64,000 bases of DNA from Lepus europaeus (lineage: Eukaryota > Chordata > Mammalia > Lagomorpha > Leporidae), in contig NC_084827.1 of the NCBI RefSeq assembly GCF_033115175.1, positions 62,805,201-62,869,200 on the forward strand, written 5' to 3'. Below, in pieces: positions 11,961-23,637 of this stretch. The notes under the pieces are model-generated. The model had not been told where the DNA came from. It searched no databases and saw only the letters and a program-made list of their open reading frames with translations. The stretch's first letter is position 1, and every line of letters begins with the position of its first letter. A program made the translations under genes and the position numbers.

Positions 11961-12075
11961 AAACCCACTGGAAAGATAAGCTTTATTTTGATGCAAAAAT
12001 CCATGCATACAAGAGGTCTTCAGAGGTTTATGAAAATGCATATTATGAGAAAACTAGCCACAGGCTTCAAGCTTC
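11960..12075 (+). mobile_element. Palindromic small repeat (MITE-like), name unknown
   Basis: Contains GCTTTATTTTGATGCAAAAA and GGTTTATGAAAATGCATATT. The same motifs recur near 7738-7785 and 57115-57215, and the two ends look inverted relative to each other. Confidence 0.4.
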
Positions 12076-12189
12076 CCCTGTGCCAGGACTAATCATAGTG
12101 GGCTTCAGGCTTGGGGGAGGAAACTTGGATTTTATCCTACAAGCACTGGAGGGAGGGAAGGGAAAGATCATCAAGGTCACCTTGAAGAG

Positions 12190-12295
12190 GGAGGTCAAGG
12201 AGCTGACTCAGAATCAGAGTAGTGGGGACTCGAACCTGCAGAATGCTGGCATTGCATGCGGCCATGTAACCCACTGCACCACAGCGCCAGCCTCT
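12190..12295 (-). mobile_element. C-repeat SINE 5' fragment
   Basis: Reverse fragment from GGGGACTCGAACCTGCAG to CCACAGCGCCAGCC. Confidence 0.7.
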
Positions 12296-13026
12296 GAGTT
12301 GGGATTCTAAGGGCCTGATGACTTCGCCGGCAGCCAGGAATGGCTTCTGTGATTGGAGGCTGAGAGAATATGGCTGGCATGGGCAGGAGACTCCAAAGAG
12401 GAGGAGCATAGGGCAAGGGAGAGGAAAGGAGACTTAAGAAGGGCCCCTCGTTCTCCGTCTCTTTGGTAGAAACTCTGCATTCTAAACAATGACAAAGGGG
12501 TCTGGAGAGGGCTGCTGGGCACTGCAAGTCCCTGGGGCCCCTTAGCTGGCCGGTACCCAGGGCACCGCTAATTGGCACCATCTGGCTTCCAGGAGTGAGT
12601 GGCAGGAGGCAAGAGGTGGCAGCTGGTCAGGAGGGGGAGGAGTGTGCCAGTGGCACACGGCCCCCCCCCCCCCCCACTCTGGCCCTCCAGCAGGCTGCTC
12701 CCGCCTAGCCTTCCAAGCCCCGCCTCTGCTGAGCTAGTCCCCACCCCCCGCCACCTCCACCGCCTGCCCCCACTTCTAGTTTTCAAACTCACATCTGCTC
12801 ATTGCAGAAAGTTAGAAAACAAAGCCTTTGCCCCCAGCTGCAGAGAGAGTGGGTGGGGGGAGAGGCCCCTCCAGGCTCTGCTTCCTTCTCTTTCTCACTG
12901 GTTTGGGGAGAGGACACAGGGCCGCCTGCGGGGCACAGCAGGTGGCCTGCTGAGGGCAAATTATCCCGCTCCCCAACCACTGAACACTACCTGATTTGAA
13001 ATATAACCTTGGATTTTACTATCTAA
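12296..13026. other. Intergenic unique sequence
   Basis: GC-rich, with a C16-type run at 12660-12676. No gene or repeat family recognised. Confidence 0.5.
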
Positions 13027-13253
13027 TTTTTTTCTTTTTTAATTTGAGAGGTTCACTCCCCAAACGCCTTCTACAGCCCCAGTAGAGAGCCAGGGTCTCC
13101 ACCCAGGTCTTCCAGGTGGCAGGAACCCCATCCCTGGAGCCTCTCCCAGGGGCTGCAACAGGGAGGGAGGCTGGACACGGGAGGCAGATCCAGGGATGGA
13201 ACCCAGACGCTCTGACCGTGGTAACTGGCGTTGTAACCGCTCAGCCAAAACAC
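13027..13253 (-). mobile_element. Old C-repeat SINE, diverged
   Basis: Reverse copy recognisable by GGTTCACTCCCCAAACG and a GGAACCCAGACGCTCTG-type 5' part. Confidence 0.7.
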
Positions 13254-13894
13254 TTCTCCTGGCTCTGGCTCGTCCCTGCTCCTGGATGCCACACAGTGCC
13301 AAGGGGTGTGGTGTGGGGGGGGGGGGACAGCGGTGCCGCCTGGTGTGTCCGCAGAAGTGACCCTCTGGGGAGAGCAGGAGGCTCTGCAGAGCGTGGGCAT
13401 CCCTCATGGGTGTGGGCATGTGTGGGGATGCCCACCATGCCCCAGACCCTTCCCAGCCCACGCCCCGCCCACTCCTCTTGTCACTGCCCCTCTGGGTCAC
13501 ACGCCCCCTGCCCCCCCCCCCCCATCTCCTCCTAAGAAACCAGGAGGCCACAGGATCTAGACAGAGCCAGGCGGAGGAGACGGCAGAAGAACATGACGCG
13601 GTGACGCGGCCACTCTGTAGTAGCCAGGGCTGGGTGGTCTACCTGCGCCCCCACCACCCTCCCCCAGACCCGCGCGTGTGCTTCCTACAAAACCTGGGTT
13701 GTAATGAACACGCTCAGCTGCGTCTCTGGTGGGCATTTCCTCAACGGCCTTTGAAAGTGTCATTTTGTGATGGTTGCACGGAGGGTTAATTAGTAAACAG
13801 AGTGGAACTGCAGGAGGAACCGAAGGCTGTGTGGGCTGTGGCCGGTAGCCACAGCCACCTCTGTTACTGCTCCCCTTTCTCTCAGCCTGGCCCT

Positions 13895-14470
13895 GGCACC
13901 TCGCCCAGCACTGCACTGGTTGACACCCTCACTCAAAAGTCTACCATGGCTCCCTATTTTTTTTAATCACCTCCAGGGTTTTTTGTTTTTGTTTTTTTTT
14001 GGACAGGCAGAGTGGACAGTGAGAGAGAGACAGGGAGGAAGGTCTTCCTTTACCGTTGGCTCACCCTCCAGTGGCCGCTGCGGCCGGTGCACTGCGTTGA
14101 TCCGAAGCCAGAAGCCAGGTGCTTCTCCTGGTCTCCCATGCACTCCCGGGCCACAGCAGAGAGCTGGACTAGAAGAGGGGCAACCGGGACAGAATCCGGC
14201 GCCCTGACCAGGACTAGAACCCGGTGTGCCGGCGCCGCAGGCGAAGGATTAGCCTATTGAGCCACAGCGCCGGCTTTAATCACCTCCAGGTTTAAAACTT
14301 GTCCATAACTTGGCCAGTCCCTTCTCTTCTCCACAATCAAATGTTTCCCCTAGTCCTTGCCACGGGTGCCCATCTGTCTCCACTGGCGGCACCCCTGTGC
14401 TGGCCCCCACCCCATCTCTATGTAGCACTGCCTCCTGCTTCCTTGCGCTGCCTGGCAACTCCCTCCCTCC
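13895..14470 (+). mobile_element. L2 remnant split by a young SINE
   Basis: CAAAAGTCTACCATGGCTCC before and ACTTGTCCATAACTTGGCC after the SINE fit one L2 ORF2/3' stretch. The element is interrupted at 13978-14274. Confidence 0.5.
13978..14274 (-). mobile_element. Young C-repeat SINE inserted in an L2 remnant
   Basis: Reverse-oriented copy with the 16-bp duplication TTTAATCACCTCCAGG at 13962-13977 and 14275-14290. The flanks read as L2-like sequence. Confidence 0.92.
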
Positions 14471-14884
14471 CTCCACCCTCCACTCTCCCATCCCCCACCC
14501 CCTTCCCCCTGCAAGCAGCCTCTGCTGCCCTCTCCCACCCCCCTCCTTGCAGAAGGTTCTGGTGTCACATCCTTGGCACTGCTGCTACCCCTGGAAAGTG
14601 CCGAGCTTTGCAGTGGGCAGAACCTGCGGCTTCACCTTCTCCTCCCTGAACCCGGCCCAGCGGGGCTCGGAGGGTTTGGGGCACTGCCACCCTCCTTCTC
14701 CCAGGCAGGACTTGGCACACTGCGGGCCTGCAGGGGCCTGGTTCCGCCTGGCACCGCTGCCCCTCCCAGCAGCTCCTGAGCCTGCAGGTGCAAAGCTCCA
14801 GCTCGGCCAAAGTGTTGGGGGTTCTGAAGACGGCCCGTGGAGTGCAGCGGCACAGGACAGCGGCAGGTACCACACGGTCTCACT

Positions 14885-15005
14885 TAGCACCTGCCATAAT
14901 CTCACGGCCTTATTGCTATTATTCTTTAATTTGCAGAGGAGGGAAATTAAGGTCCATGGAGCTGTAGCAGCTGGCACCTATGGTCCCATAGAGGTCAGTG
15001 GTGAT
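14885..15005 (+). mobile_element. MIR remnant
   Basis: Weak similarity: TATTGCTATTATTC, AGAGGAGGGAAATTAAGG. Confidence 0.4.
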
Positions 15006-15308
15006 GCTCAGGTAGCTGCCTGTCTCCAGGGCTATGTTCCTCTGCTGAGGGCCTCCATGTGAGCCCACAGGCAGCTGGGATGCAGGTGGAGGGGCAGGAC
15101 ACACCCTCCCTTGCTGGGAACCCAGGATCCGCTCAGCTGCCCCTTCCATGGGTCCCTGTCTGTAAGGCAGGTTCCAGTTCACCTGGCCCGTGCCCATGTG
15201 GAATATTCCATCATATGTGAGCCGTGAAGGGCAGGCGAGCCAGGCCGGACCATTCCCATAAATGAGGGGAAATTCACATAACCTCACGGATTGAAAACAG
15301 TAGACTCC

Positions 15309-15642
15309 AGGCTGGCGCCATGGCTCAACAGGCTAATCCTCTGCCTGCTGCACCGGCACACCGGGTTCTAGTCCCGGTCAGGGCGCCGGATTCTGTCCCG
15401 GTTGCCCCTCTTCCAGGCCAGCTCTCTCCTATGGCCCAGGAGTGCAGTGGAGGATGGCCCAAGTCCTTGGGCCCTGCACCCCATGGGAGACCAGGAGAAG
15501 CACCTGGCTCCTGGCTTTGGATCAGCGCGGTGCGCCGGCTGTAGCCGCGGCGGCCATTTGAGGGTGAACAAACAGCAAAAGGAAGACCTTTCTCTCTTTC
15601 TCTCTTACTGTCCACTCTGCCTGTCAAAAAAAAAAAAAAAAA
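15309..15642 (+). mobile_element. Young C-repeat SINE
   Basis: Full copy with the 16-bp duplication GAAAACAGTAGACTCC at 15293-15308 and 15643-15658. Confidence 0.92.
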
Positions 15643-15731
15643 GAAAACAGTAGACTCCTAAGTCTGTGCCAGGCAAGGCCGTGCTGGCAGCCAGACCGGA
15701 AATGTTGGCGAGCACTCCCTCCAGGGCTAAG

Positions 15732-15761
15732 GAATGAAACGTGGGGCAATGAAACGTGGGG
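15732..15761. repeat. 16-bp tandem duplication AATGAAACGTGGGG
   Basis: AATGAAACGTGGGG occurs at 15732-15745 and again at 15748-15761, next to a truncated SINE. Confidence 0.8.
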
Positions 15762-15930
15762 CTGGTGGTGTGGGACAGCGAGTTAAGCCGCCGCCTGCGA
15801 CGCCGACAGCCCACATCAGGGCCCTGATTCGATTGTCCTGACTGCTCCACTTCTGATCCAGCTCCCTGCGGAGGATGGCCCAGGGGCTTGGGGCCCTGCA
15901 CCCCCACAGGAGGCCCGGCTGCAGTTCTCC
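15758..15930 (+). mobile_element. C-repeat SINE, 3' truncated
   Basis: 5' part only, starting GGGCTGGTGGTGTGGG. A 16-bp tandem repeat precedes it. Confidence 0.75.
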
Positions 15931-16249
15931 TGGTGACCCCCAGTCCCCAAAGCTGGAGAAAATTTTTACCTTAAGGGCTCTTTAGCTGTGGTGCAAGGCC
16001 AGCCCTTGAAGCAGGGTGGAAGGCAGGCATCACGAAGCCACCGCAGCACCGTGTCCCTGCTTGGTGTGGACAAAGGGATACACTCAGCTGCAGGCCCAGG
16101 GACTCCGGCCTCACCCCAGAATCTCGCTGGGTACTGAGTGAGGTGGACAGAATGGCCCAGATTCACAAGGTAGTCCTGAAACCCAAAAGTCAAGCTCCAG
16201 GGGAGTGGCTGTCCCGAAGTCTGTTTGAAAATGGATCCTAAATGGATGG

Positions 16250-16299
16250 TTTTTAGTTTCATTTAATTTGAAAGGCAGGGAAAGAGAGAGAGAAAGAGG

Positions 16300-16350
<51 letters not shown>

Positions 16351-16566
16351 TCCATCTGCTGGTTCACTGCCCAGTAGGCTGCAACAGCCAGGGCTGGGCC
16401 TGGTCAAAGCCAGGAGTCAAGAGCTCCATCCAGTCTCCCAGGTGGGTGTCCCAGACCCAGCTCTCTGAGGCAACTCCTGCTGCCTCCCAGGGTCTGCATC
16501 AGCAGGAAGCCGGAGCTGAACCTAGGCACATCCTGAGCAGCATCTTAGCCACTACCAGAACCTGAC
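16250..16566 (-). mobile_element. Old C-repeat SINE with long (GA)n
   Basis: Reverse copy whose GA tract (16305-16347) has expanded. Confidence 0.85.
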
Positions 16567-16834
16567 CCCAAGGAAGATTCTTTTTTAATCCCCTAAAAAG
16601 AAATGGAAGAGGTGGGGAACAGGGCATAAGATCCCACAGCGCCTCCTAGTGACAGCACTGTGCTACTGCAGCTCTGGGCCAGCCACTCCCCACCCCTCAC
16701 CCCCACCCCCCATCACAGATGCAGGAGGGCCCTGCCACCTACCCACCCCCACCCCCCCGCCAGGCTTCCCCACCCCACCTTAGATCTCCATTCTACAGAT
16801 GTCAAAAACCCTCCAGGTGATCATCCATCCTCTT

Positions 16835-17090
16835 CTTTTTTTAAGATTTTAATGGCCGCATTGGCCGGAGCTGGGCCAATCTGAAGCCAGGAGCCAGAAG
16901 CTTCTTCCTGGTCTCTGTCTTGGGTGCAGAGCCCCAAGCACTTGGGTCGTCGTCTGCTGTTTTCCCAGGCCACAGCAGAGAGCTGGATTGGAAGAGGAGC
17001 AGCCGGGACTCAAACTGGCGCGCACATGGGATGCCGGCACTGCAGTGCCGGCGGCAGCTTTACTTGCTTTGCCACAGCCCCCACCCCCAT
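16835..17090 (-). mobile_element. Old C-repeat SINE
   Basis: Reverse copy that lacks most of the GA-rich tail. Confidence 0.82.
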
Positions 17091-17097
17091 CCTCCCC

Positions 17098-17160
17098 AAT
17101 TCACAGATGAGAAAGTGGCTTGTCCCAGGTCACAGAGGATATTTCCAGGGCAGGCCCAGC
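17098..17160 (+). mobile_element. MIR remnant
   Basis: CACAGATGAGAAAGTGGC and TTGTCCCAGGTCACAGAGG. Confidence 0.5.
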
Positions 17161-17550
17161 CTTGGGAAGCCAGACCCTCACCCCAGCCTGAGGGAGCAGG
17201 CTCCAAGCAACAGCTTGCTCCAGCCATACAGCTAGGGAGTGCCAAAGGCACAGGCGGCTTGCATGTTGGACACCAAGAATTCTGGGGTTCAGGCTTAAGT
17301 ACTCACGGTGGACTAGGACCCTGACACAAGTCAGGGAGGGCTGGAGCATTCAGGGCAGGCTTCCTGGAGGAGGGTGGCTGACCTGTGCCTGGCAGGGCAG
17401 GAAGCATCCACATCTGAACAGGAAAGCACAGAGACAAATCTGGGGTGGAGTGAGGGGCAGGAACAAAAAAAAAAAAAAAAAGAACCTGAAAAAGAAGAAA
17501 CTTATTTTCAGAGCTTTGCAAAGGCAGTCAGTCCCAGGATTCATGTTTAG

Positions 17551-17560
17551 TTATCATTTA

Positions 17561-17602
<42 letters not shown>

Positions 17603-17745
17603 TTCCATCTACCGCTTCACCCTGCAAATGCCTGCAATGACTGGGGCTTGATCAGGCCTAAGCAGGAGCTGGGATCTCACTCCCATCTCCCACGTGGGTG
17701 GCAGGGGCCAGCTCCTTGAGCTGACGGCTGCCTCCTAGAGTCCAC
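17551..17745 (-). mobile_element. Old C-repeat SINE, partial
   Basis: Reverse copy with (GA)n at 17566-17599 and a missing 5' third. Confidence 0.78.
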
Positions 17746-18556
17746 ACTGGCAGAACTGCGGTGAGGAGTTGGCGGCGGGCACGGAGCCCAGGTACTCCAG
17801 CGTGGGGTGTGGGGGCTCAGCTGATGACTGCCAGGCTGAGTGTCCTTTGCTGTCTGTCTTCATTTTACTCACGCAGTAGTGAAGCTTTGGTGCTTGGGTT
17901 CCCAAGCTCACTGCCTGGCGGATGAGTCAGCACCCAGTGGCGCCCCCGGCTAAGATTGGGGTGTTTTGTTTGTTTGTTTGTTTGCTTGCTTGCTTTTTCG
18001 CAGCAAAGGGCATAAGTAAGAGCACATGTGGTCAAGGAAGAAGGTGCCTGGAGCAGAGTCCAGGGGACCAGGTGCAGGCTTCCTGGAACCTCCCCCACCC
18101 AGGACACACGCGGAAGCCCCCAGCCCAGCGGCTAACAGCACGCTACAAAGACCCTGGGAGGCTCAACGCCCAGCGTTCTCACCAGGGCTGGTCACACGCA
18201 CACCTCTTTCTCCACCCCAGCTCCGCACCCTCATTGTGGAATCAGTACCCAAATCCGGTGCCATCTGCTGTTGTCAGAGAAGGGGCAACCTTAGGGCACG
18301 AACGCACGCACACACAATCAGGCACGGACGCCGACACGCACTCTACCACAGGGACTGGCGAGCCTGAGGGAGGCTATGGGCCCTGTGCGCGGGGCGTGGA
18401 GCCTTCTGGGCAGGCGTGGGGAGAAGATGGCTATCTTAGCTAGGAGTAGGGGGCCGAGTCTCCGTAAACCCCTCCAGAGCTGTACATGACACGGGCCCGG
18501 GACTCCTTGCCAGCTGTGGCCACAGTTCCGGTCTTCGGTCATCTGTTTCGAGGAGG
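17746..18556. other. Intergenic unique sequence
   Basis: Contains a (TTTG)n patch near 17965 and an ACGCAC-rich patch near 18300. Nothing coding is supported. Confidence 0.5.
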
Positions 18557-18815
18557 GACAAATAGGGGCCATCGTAGTGGTGGCTTGTGACACCAGCATC
18601 CTTGTGGGAACTCCCGGCTGCTCCACTTGCGATCCCAGCTCCCTGCTAATGCGCCTAGGAAAACCGCAGTTGCTAGCCCAAGCACTTGGGCCCCTGCCAC
18701 CCACCTGGGGAGACAGATGGGAGTTCTTGGCTCCTGGCTGTGGCCTGGCAGGGACCGGGTGGTTGTAGCCATCTGGGGAGTGAAGCAGTGGATAGAGACA
18801 CTACAACACTCTCTA
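18557..18815 (+). mobile_element. Old C-repeat SINE, diverged
   Basis: Copy recognisable by GACACCAGCATCCTTGTGGG and CATCTGGGGAGTGAAGCAG. Confidence 0.75.
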
Positions 18816-19439
18816 ATACACCCTGGGAGAGATACCATGGGGAACCAAGACAAGAGGATCCTCAGTGGGCTCCCAAAGTGCAGGGCGAGGCTGGCGGGGA
18901 GGCCAAGGGCCTGGTGGGCAGGGGCTGGGGTGGGGTGGGAAGGGGTAGGGGCAGCTGTGCAAACCCCTGGGGACTTCATTTCTGCCCGGTGGCTTGCATG
19001 GGCAGAAAGGATGGGAGCAGGTGGCTGGCTCAGGTGGGACCCGCGGAGAGCACTGCCTGTGTCTGCCTGTGTCTAGGGTGCGATCTTGACCTTCCACAGC
19101 CTCACCTGCCTCTCTGGTGCAACTGTTGGGGCTGAGGGTGGGGGTGGAGCTTGGATTCCAGGAGAATGCACACACATCTGGCTGCAAACCTAACTCCCCC
19201 CAAATCGGCTCTCCCTAAAATTGATGTCCTGAAAATCCCTACAGGAACAGGAGGGTTCCTGGGACTCCAGACGGTCACAGCAGCCTCGTCCTTGAACTTG
19301 GGAATTGCCACAGAGTGGGGAGGAGGTCCCAAGAAGGACTGGATGATGCAAATGGGGCCTTCCGGGGCTCTCCTGACCCCTGCCCCAGCCGCCAGCAGCA
19401 CCCCGTTCCCCACAAGGGACCGCAGCCAGCTCCTGCCAT

Positions 19440-19700
19440 CTGCTGGGTGTGATTTATAGAAAAGAGGCTGTGATTAATTCAGGAGTGCAGCCATCTTCTC
19501 TCACTGACCTGCCCCCTCCTCTACCCCAGCACAGCCCAGGCAGCGCCGGGCAAGTGTGTTCATCATGCACTTTAAAAATATTTAGAGGAGCCAGGCCTGG
19601 GAGCAGAGTTTCCTTTAATGGACTCTTTTTTCCCTAGCCGTGAGTATGCTAATCAGGAGATAAAACAAATGGGCTGTTTGAAATGCAAATGAGCTGTTGG
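19440..19700. promoter_or_regulatory. Putative conserved non-coding element with octamer motif
   Basis: Unique AT-rich block with GTGATTTATAG and TGTGATTAATTCAGG near its start, and TATGCTAATCAGG and the POU octamer ATGCAAAT (19683-19690) near its end. Repeat-free with no open frame of note. Confidence 0.4.
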
Positions 19701-19863
19701 AAGCACTTCTTGTCCCTGACCTCCACGCTACTGGTTTGGGAAGCTAAATCTCACTTCTCCCAGCCGCTGGCCACCATCCACGCCTAACTGAGAAGGATGG
19801 TGGCGGATGCTGAACTTAGAGGAGCTTGGTGGCACCCTCTTCAGGCAGCCAAGACAGCAGACG

Positions 19864-19911
<48 letters not shown>

Positions 19912-19913
19912 AC
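19864..19913. repeat. Compound microsatellite (TC)n(AC)n
   Basis: A TC run (19864-19887) passes into a CA run (to 19913). Confidence 0.97.
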
Positions 19914-20129
19914 GCTATTCCCCCTCTGGGCCTCTGAACCATGGAGCATCCTAGTGGCCCTGCTTAGATGCCCCACCCATCCCTGCCCCAGCCAGCTCCT
20001 GCACACCCTTCAGGGTTCAACATGAGTGTCACCTCCTCCCGGGAGCCCTCAGACATCTTCCTTTGGTGCCTCCCTGGTTCCTAGATCCAGCATCTGTCTT
20101 GGGTGTGACAAGGCTCACGTGTGTTTGTA

Positions 20130-20245
20130 GCTTTGTCATCTGCCAGGACTGTGGACTCCACGGCACCAAGCTGTTTCTTCCCCAATGCTGCCAGCACCAA
20201 GCTAGCGCTTACTAAATGCACACTGAGTCGAGTTGAACATCAGGA
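20130..20245 (+). mobile_element. L2 3' end remnant
   Basis: GCCAGGACTGTGGACTCC, CTAGCGCTTACTAAATGCAC. Confidence 0.4.
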
Positions 20246-20434
20246 GACGCAGGTGCTCCCTGTACCAGTGACAGGCGTGGCCCCAGTGCAGGGTCTTTAA
20301 ACTATCTGCTACAAGTCAAGCATGGGAGGGGGGAGCTTTAAGTCGAGGGGTCCCTCCTTGAAGACATAGCGTTAACCTGTGCCAGTCCGGCAAGGTGAAG
20401 AGGAAGACCCTGCTTGGTGCAGAACCCGTGCTCG

Positions 20435-20449
20435 CCAGCAGGTGGTGCT
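20435..20449 (+). promoter_or_regulatory. CTCF-like motif
   Basis: CCAGCAGGTGGTGCT differs at one position from the core consensus CCASYAGRKGGCGCT. Confidence 0.4.
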
Positions 20450-20950
20450 AGAGCATAGCGTGCCCATCAGAAGCAACCTGATGCCTCTGCTGCTCCTGCC
20501 CCAGGTTCTAGGGTGGACCCGCGGTGAGACTCCCCCCACCCCTCCTGCTTCCTGCAGGCTTGGATGTGGCAGTTCTGGCCAGCACCCCTCACCCCGCGGT
20601 GTAAGCACCGTCCCACTGCTAGTTACAGCCACCTGGACGTGGCCACTACAACAGGCAGTGACTGAGCAGGGGTGGGAGAGAGGGATCAGGAGTACGGGGA
20701 CCCGAAGTGTGTGCTTATGAGAACATCCAGGAGGGAGGCAAGAGATGAGGCTAGTCCAGGCCCAGAAACACGACTTGGAGCCATCGGCATAAGGGCCGCC
20801 GGACCAGCCATGGGCCAGAACATAGAGGGGAGAAGAGGGTATCTGAACCAAACTCTGAGAACCTCTGAAGGTTGAACGATGAGACGGAGCCGGCCAAGGC
20901 CATTGACATGGCGCTTCCCAAGACCAGGAGGGACATCTAGAGAGCAGTGG

Positions 20951-21007
20951 ATCACATGAGCAGCAGAGAGAGGGAGAGGAGGAGGAGGAGGGGGAGAGAG
21001 AGAGCGC
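20951..21007. repeat. GA/GGA-rich microsatellite
   Basis: Imperfect (GGA)n and (GA)n run. Confidence 0.85.
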
Positions 21008-22004
21008 GAGCGAGCCCAGGTGGAGGCTGCCTATTGCAGCAGCCTGGGAAGAGGAGAGAATACTGCCCGTTGGTTGATAGCTCTGGGACAGAGGAGGTTG
21101 GTTTCCTCTGATTGTGTTTTCTCAGTCTCAGAAGCAGAGTCGTTAACCTGTGAGTTTTGGAGATGGCAGGTGTTGGGGGTTGAGGAGGGAAGATGGGGGC
21201 ATCTCCTAGAACCCTGACTTTGCTCCCGCCACACAGCTGAGTCCATGGCTGTGGGTGTTATGCTCACTTAGGCACTCCTGGGGCTCCTGAGCAACTGCGG
21301 CTTGGGGTCATTCCCATTTTGGACTCAGGGGTAGTTTATTCGGGAGAGAGAACCGTGACTGCCATGGAGGCCCAGATCTGTAGCCTTAGGCAAGTCACAA
21401 TGCACCTGTTTGTTGGCGCCTCGGTTTCCCTAGCTGTACCATGTGTATGTTGAGGCCAGGCGGGTCTGTCTCTACCTTTGCCTGCCTGGGAGACCGGGTC
21501 TGAAGCTATAGGGACCAAAATGGTAGGATGCTGTCCTAGCCTTGACTGTGGACACCGTTGCTAGCCACGGTGCAGCTTTCAGGAAAAACCAGAATCCTGG
21601 AGGTTTACAGGGACCATGGCCATGAAGTGCAGGGTAAGAGCAATGACATGGACTCCCCATAGCCAAGTTCACCTCCAGCCCAGGGACACATGGGATCCGA
21701 TGGAAAGCTTGGCCTCTGGGGATGGCAGGCAGGGCTGGTCCTGGGAGGTGAGCAGTTTGTCTGATTAATTCCCAAAGTGGAAGAGACGGCTTCAGCTTGC
21801 ACACGGCACCTGCCATCCTGCCCTTGCAGCTCCGTGTGTTGTGTCTGCTCGCTCCTCCTCCCTCTCCCGCCCCTGCCCCACGCCCACGCCATGCAGCCAT
21901 GCACACACATCCCTCCCTGTCCCTCTGATAAATGGCCCATACACTTGGGCAGGAGGGGCGCCTTCCGGGCACTGCAGGGAGCTGTGTAGGTTCCTGTCCC
22001 ATCC

Positions 22005-22110
22005 GACACCTTTATTAATCGCTGGGCCAGGAAGAGAAACAGCTTGTTAATTAAATTTGCAGATGCTGCTAAATTGGGACACTTCTACCTGTTCTGTCCC
22101 AGGAAGATAG
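22005..22110. promoter_or_regulatory. Putative conserved non-coding element
   Basis: Short unique block with TTTATTAATCG and TTGTTAATTAAATTTGCAG, unlike the GC-rich flanks. Candidate enhancer core; conservation was not tested. Confidence 0.3.
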
Positions 22111-22191
22111 GACAGTCCCACAGTGGGTCTCAGAGAGGTCAGCCTGGATGGGAGCCAGCGTGCAGCTGCTTAGCTCCAGGCTCAGCAAAGG

Positions 22192-22240
22192 CTATGCACC
22201 AACGGCAGCATTTGTTGAGCGCCTACTGTGTGTGGGCATC
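22192..22240 (+). mobile_element. MIR remnant
   Basis: CATTTGTTGAGCGCCTACTG is the start of the MIR core region. Confidence 0.5.
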
Positions 22241-22324
22241 ACCGGCCCAGGCTCCCACTCCTGCTGCACTGGGGGCTGTGACTGGGTCACCTGTGCAAGA
22301 TGAGGTCTCACCCTCGTGGCTGCG

Positions 22325-22615
22325 GCCTTAGTGTGGGGGTCCTGGGGTCTGACGGGCTGGGGGACTTAAGGAAGTCAGCAGTGGCTGCAGACTGGGCTTT
22401 GGGAAGCTGGCTCTGGGTCTGAGGGTTCAGGGCTTGGAGATTTGGGATTCTGGGATGTCTGAGATCAGTCTAAGGGTCTGGGAACTCTGGCTGGTTTGAG
22501 GGTTTAGGAACCTAACACTGGGCAGCCAGAAGGTTTACGGGATGCGAGAGTCTGAAGAAAGAGATTCTAGGATCTGGGGTATATGAGAGCTGGGACTGTC
22601 TGGGGTCTCAGTCTT
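22325..22615. repeat. Degenerate G-rich tandem array
   Basis: Variants of TCTGGGATT / GGTCTGAGGG / TTTGGGA recur every 10-25 bases, with many substitutions. Confidence 0.65.
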
Positions 22616-22693
22616 GGCGGCCCTGAAAATATTTGGAGGGATTTCCAAATGGAGACGAACCGGAGGCTCTAAGTGGGAATGCGGCCACATAGC

Positions 22694-22704
22694 GCCACCT
22701 AGTG
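22694..22704 (-). promoter_or_regulatory. CTCF-like motif (reverse)
   Basis: GCCACCTAGTG, with AGC before it, fits the reverse complement core GCCMYCTRSTG. Confidence 0.4.
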
Positions 22705-22837
22705 TGCGTCTCTCCGCATTTCAGGCAGAGGTGGCGGCGGGGCCCGCAGCCGGTCTAGCGAGCTGGGGGAGGAGGGCGAGATGACCAGACCCCGGGGATC
22801 TGCAAACCTGCAGGGTTGTGCCCACTCCCCAGGGAGT

Positions 22838-22940
22838 GTGTCCGTCTTGTTCACGGCTGTGACCCGGACAGACCCCGAAAATAGCCCTGGCACAGTAGCT
22901 TTACAACACATGTTTGTTGAATGAATAAATAAACAAGAGA
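22838..22940 (+). mobile_element. L2 3' end remnant
   Basis: GTCCGTCTTGTTCACGGCTG and TGTTTGTTGAATGAATAAAT. Confidence 0.6.
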
Positions 22941-22984
22941 AATTTATTTTAAAAGTAGTCCAGCTGACAAGTCAATGTCACCAC

Positions 22985-23075
22985 ATAGGCGCTCATGGCT
23001 GCCAGCAGCTAACCCTTACTGAACCCTCTGACGTTGCACCAAACGGCCCCTGACGCAGGCACTGCTCTCATCACC
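22985..23075 (+). mobile_element. MIR remnant
   Basis: CAGCAGCTAACCCTTACTG followed by GCACTGCTCTCATCACC. Confidence 0.4.
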
Positions 23076-23637
23076 TTGTTCCAGGGGAGGGACCTGGGAC
23101 ACCCCCGCATCCAGCCAGGTGGCCACTCTCCGTTCAGCCTTTCTCTCCCTTTCCCCTCACCTGGGCCTTGAGGGTGGGCAGGGAGACAGGTAAGGAAGTC
23201 ACTCCGGGAGGAGGGGGAGGGACGAGGGGCGGGGCTGGGCAGCTCCGGGCGGGCGGGGCAGAGGGCGTCTGTGGATACCTGGGATGCGGGGCTCCGGGGG
23301 TCTGTCTCCCTCCCTGCTGAGCTGGGTCTGCACCTGGGAAGGTCTGCGGGGCCCTGGGTCCACCTCCTGAGTGCTTGGGGCCTTCACGCTTGGTTCTGCA
23401 GCGTGGCTTGGAGCCGCAGCCCCGGTGGGTCCACATGCCCAGGTCCGCGTGTGAGCCCAGCCCGGCTCCTCCAGGGAAGGCATCAGAGAGTGTCAGAATC
23501 AGTCCTGTGTTTGCTGGGAGAGGAGTGGGTGGAGAGGGGCGGGAGGAGGCTGGATGCAGGGGCCAGCCCGGAGCTTCTGTCGGGGAGAGGTGTGAGGTCC
23601 TGGTGATAATAAAGTAATCATGTTGACACTAATGCTA

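Larger units (their letters stand above)
20246..22004. other. Intergenic unique sequence
   Basis: Holds a CTCF-like motif and a GA-rich run. No SINE and no gene recognised over 1.7 kb. Confidence 0.5.

Noticed and set aside
14310-15062. A 250-codon open frame on plus
   Set aside because: Low-complexity Pro/Ser composition running out of an L2 remnant, with no family match I recognise.
17930-17948. CTCF-like match around CCCAGTGGCGCC
   Set aside because: One base too short between AG and GGCGC to fit the core.
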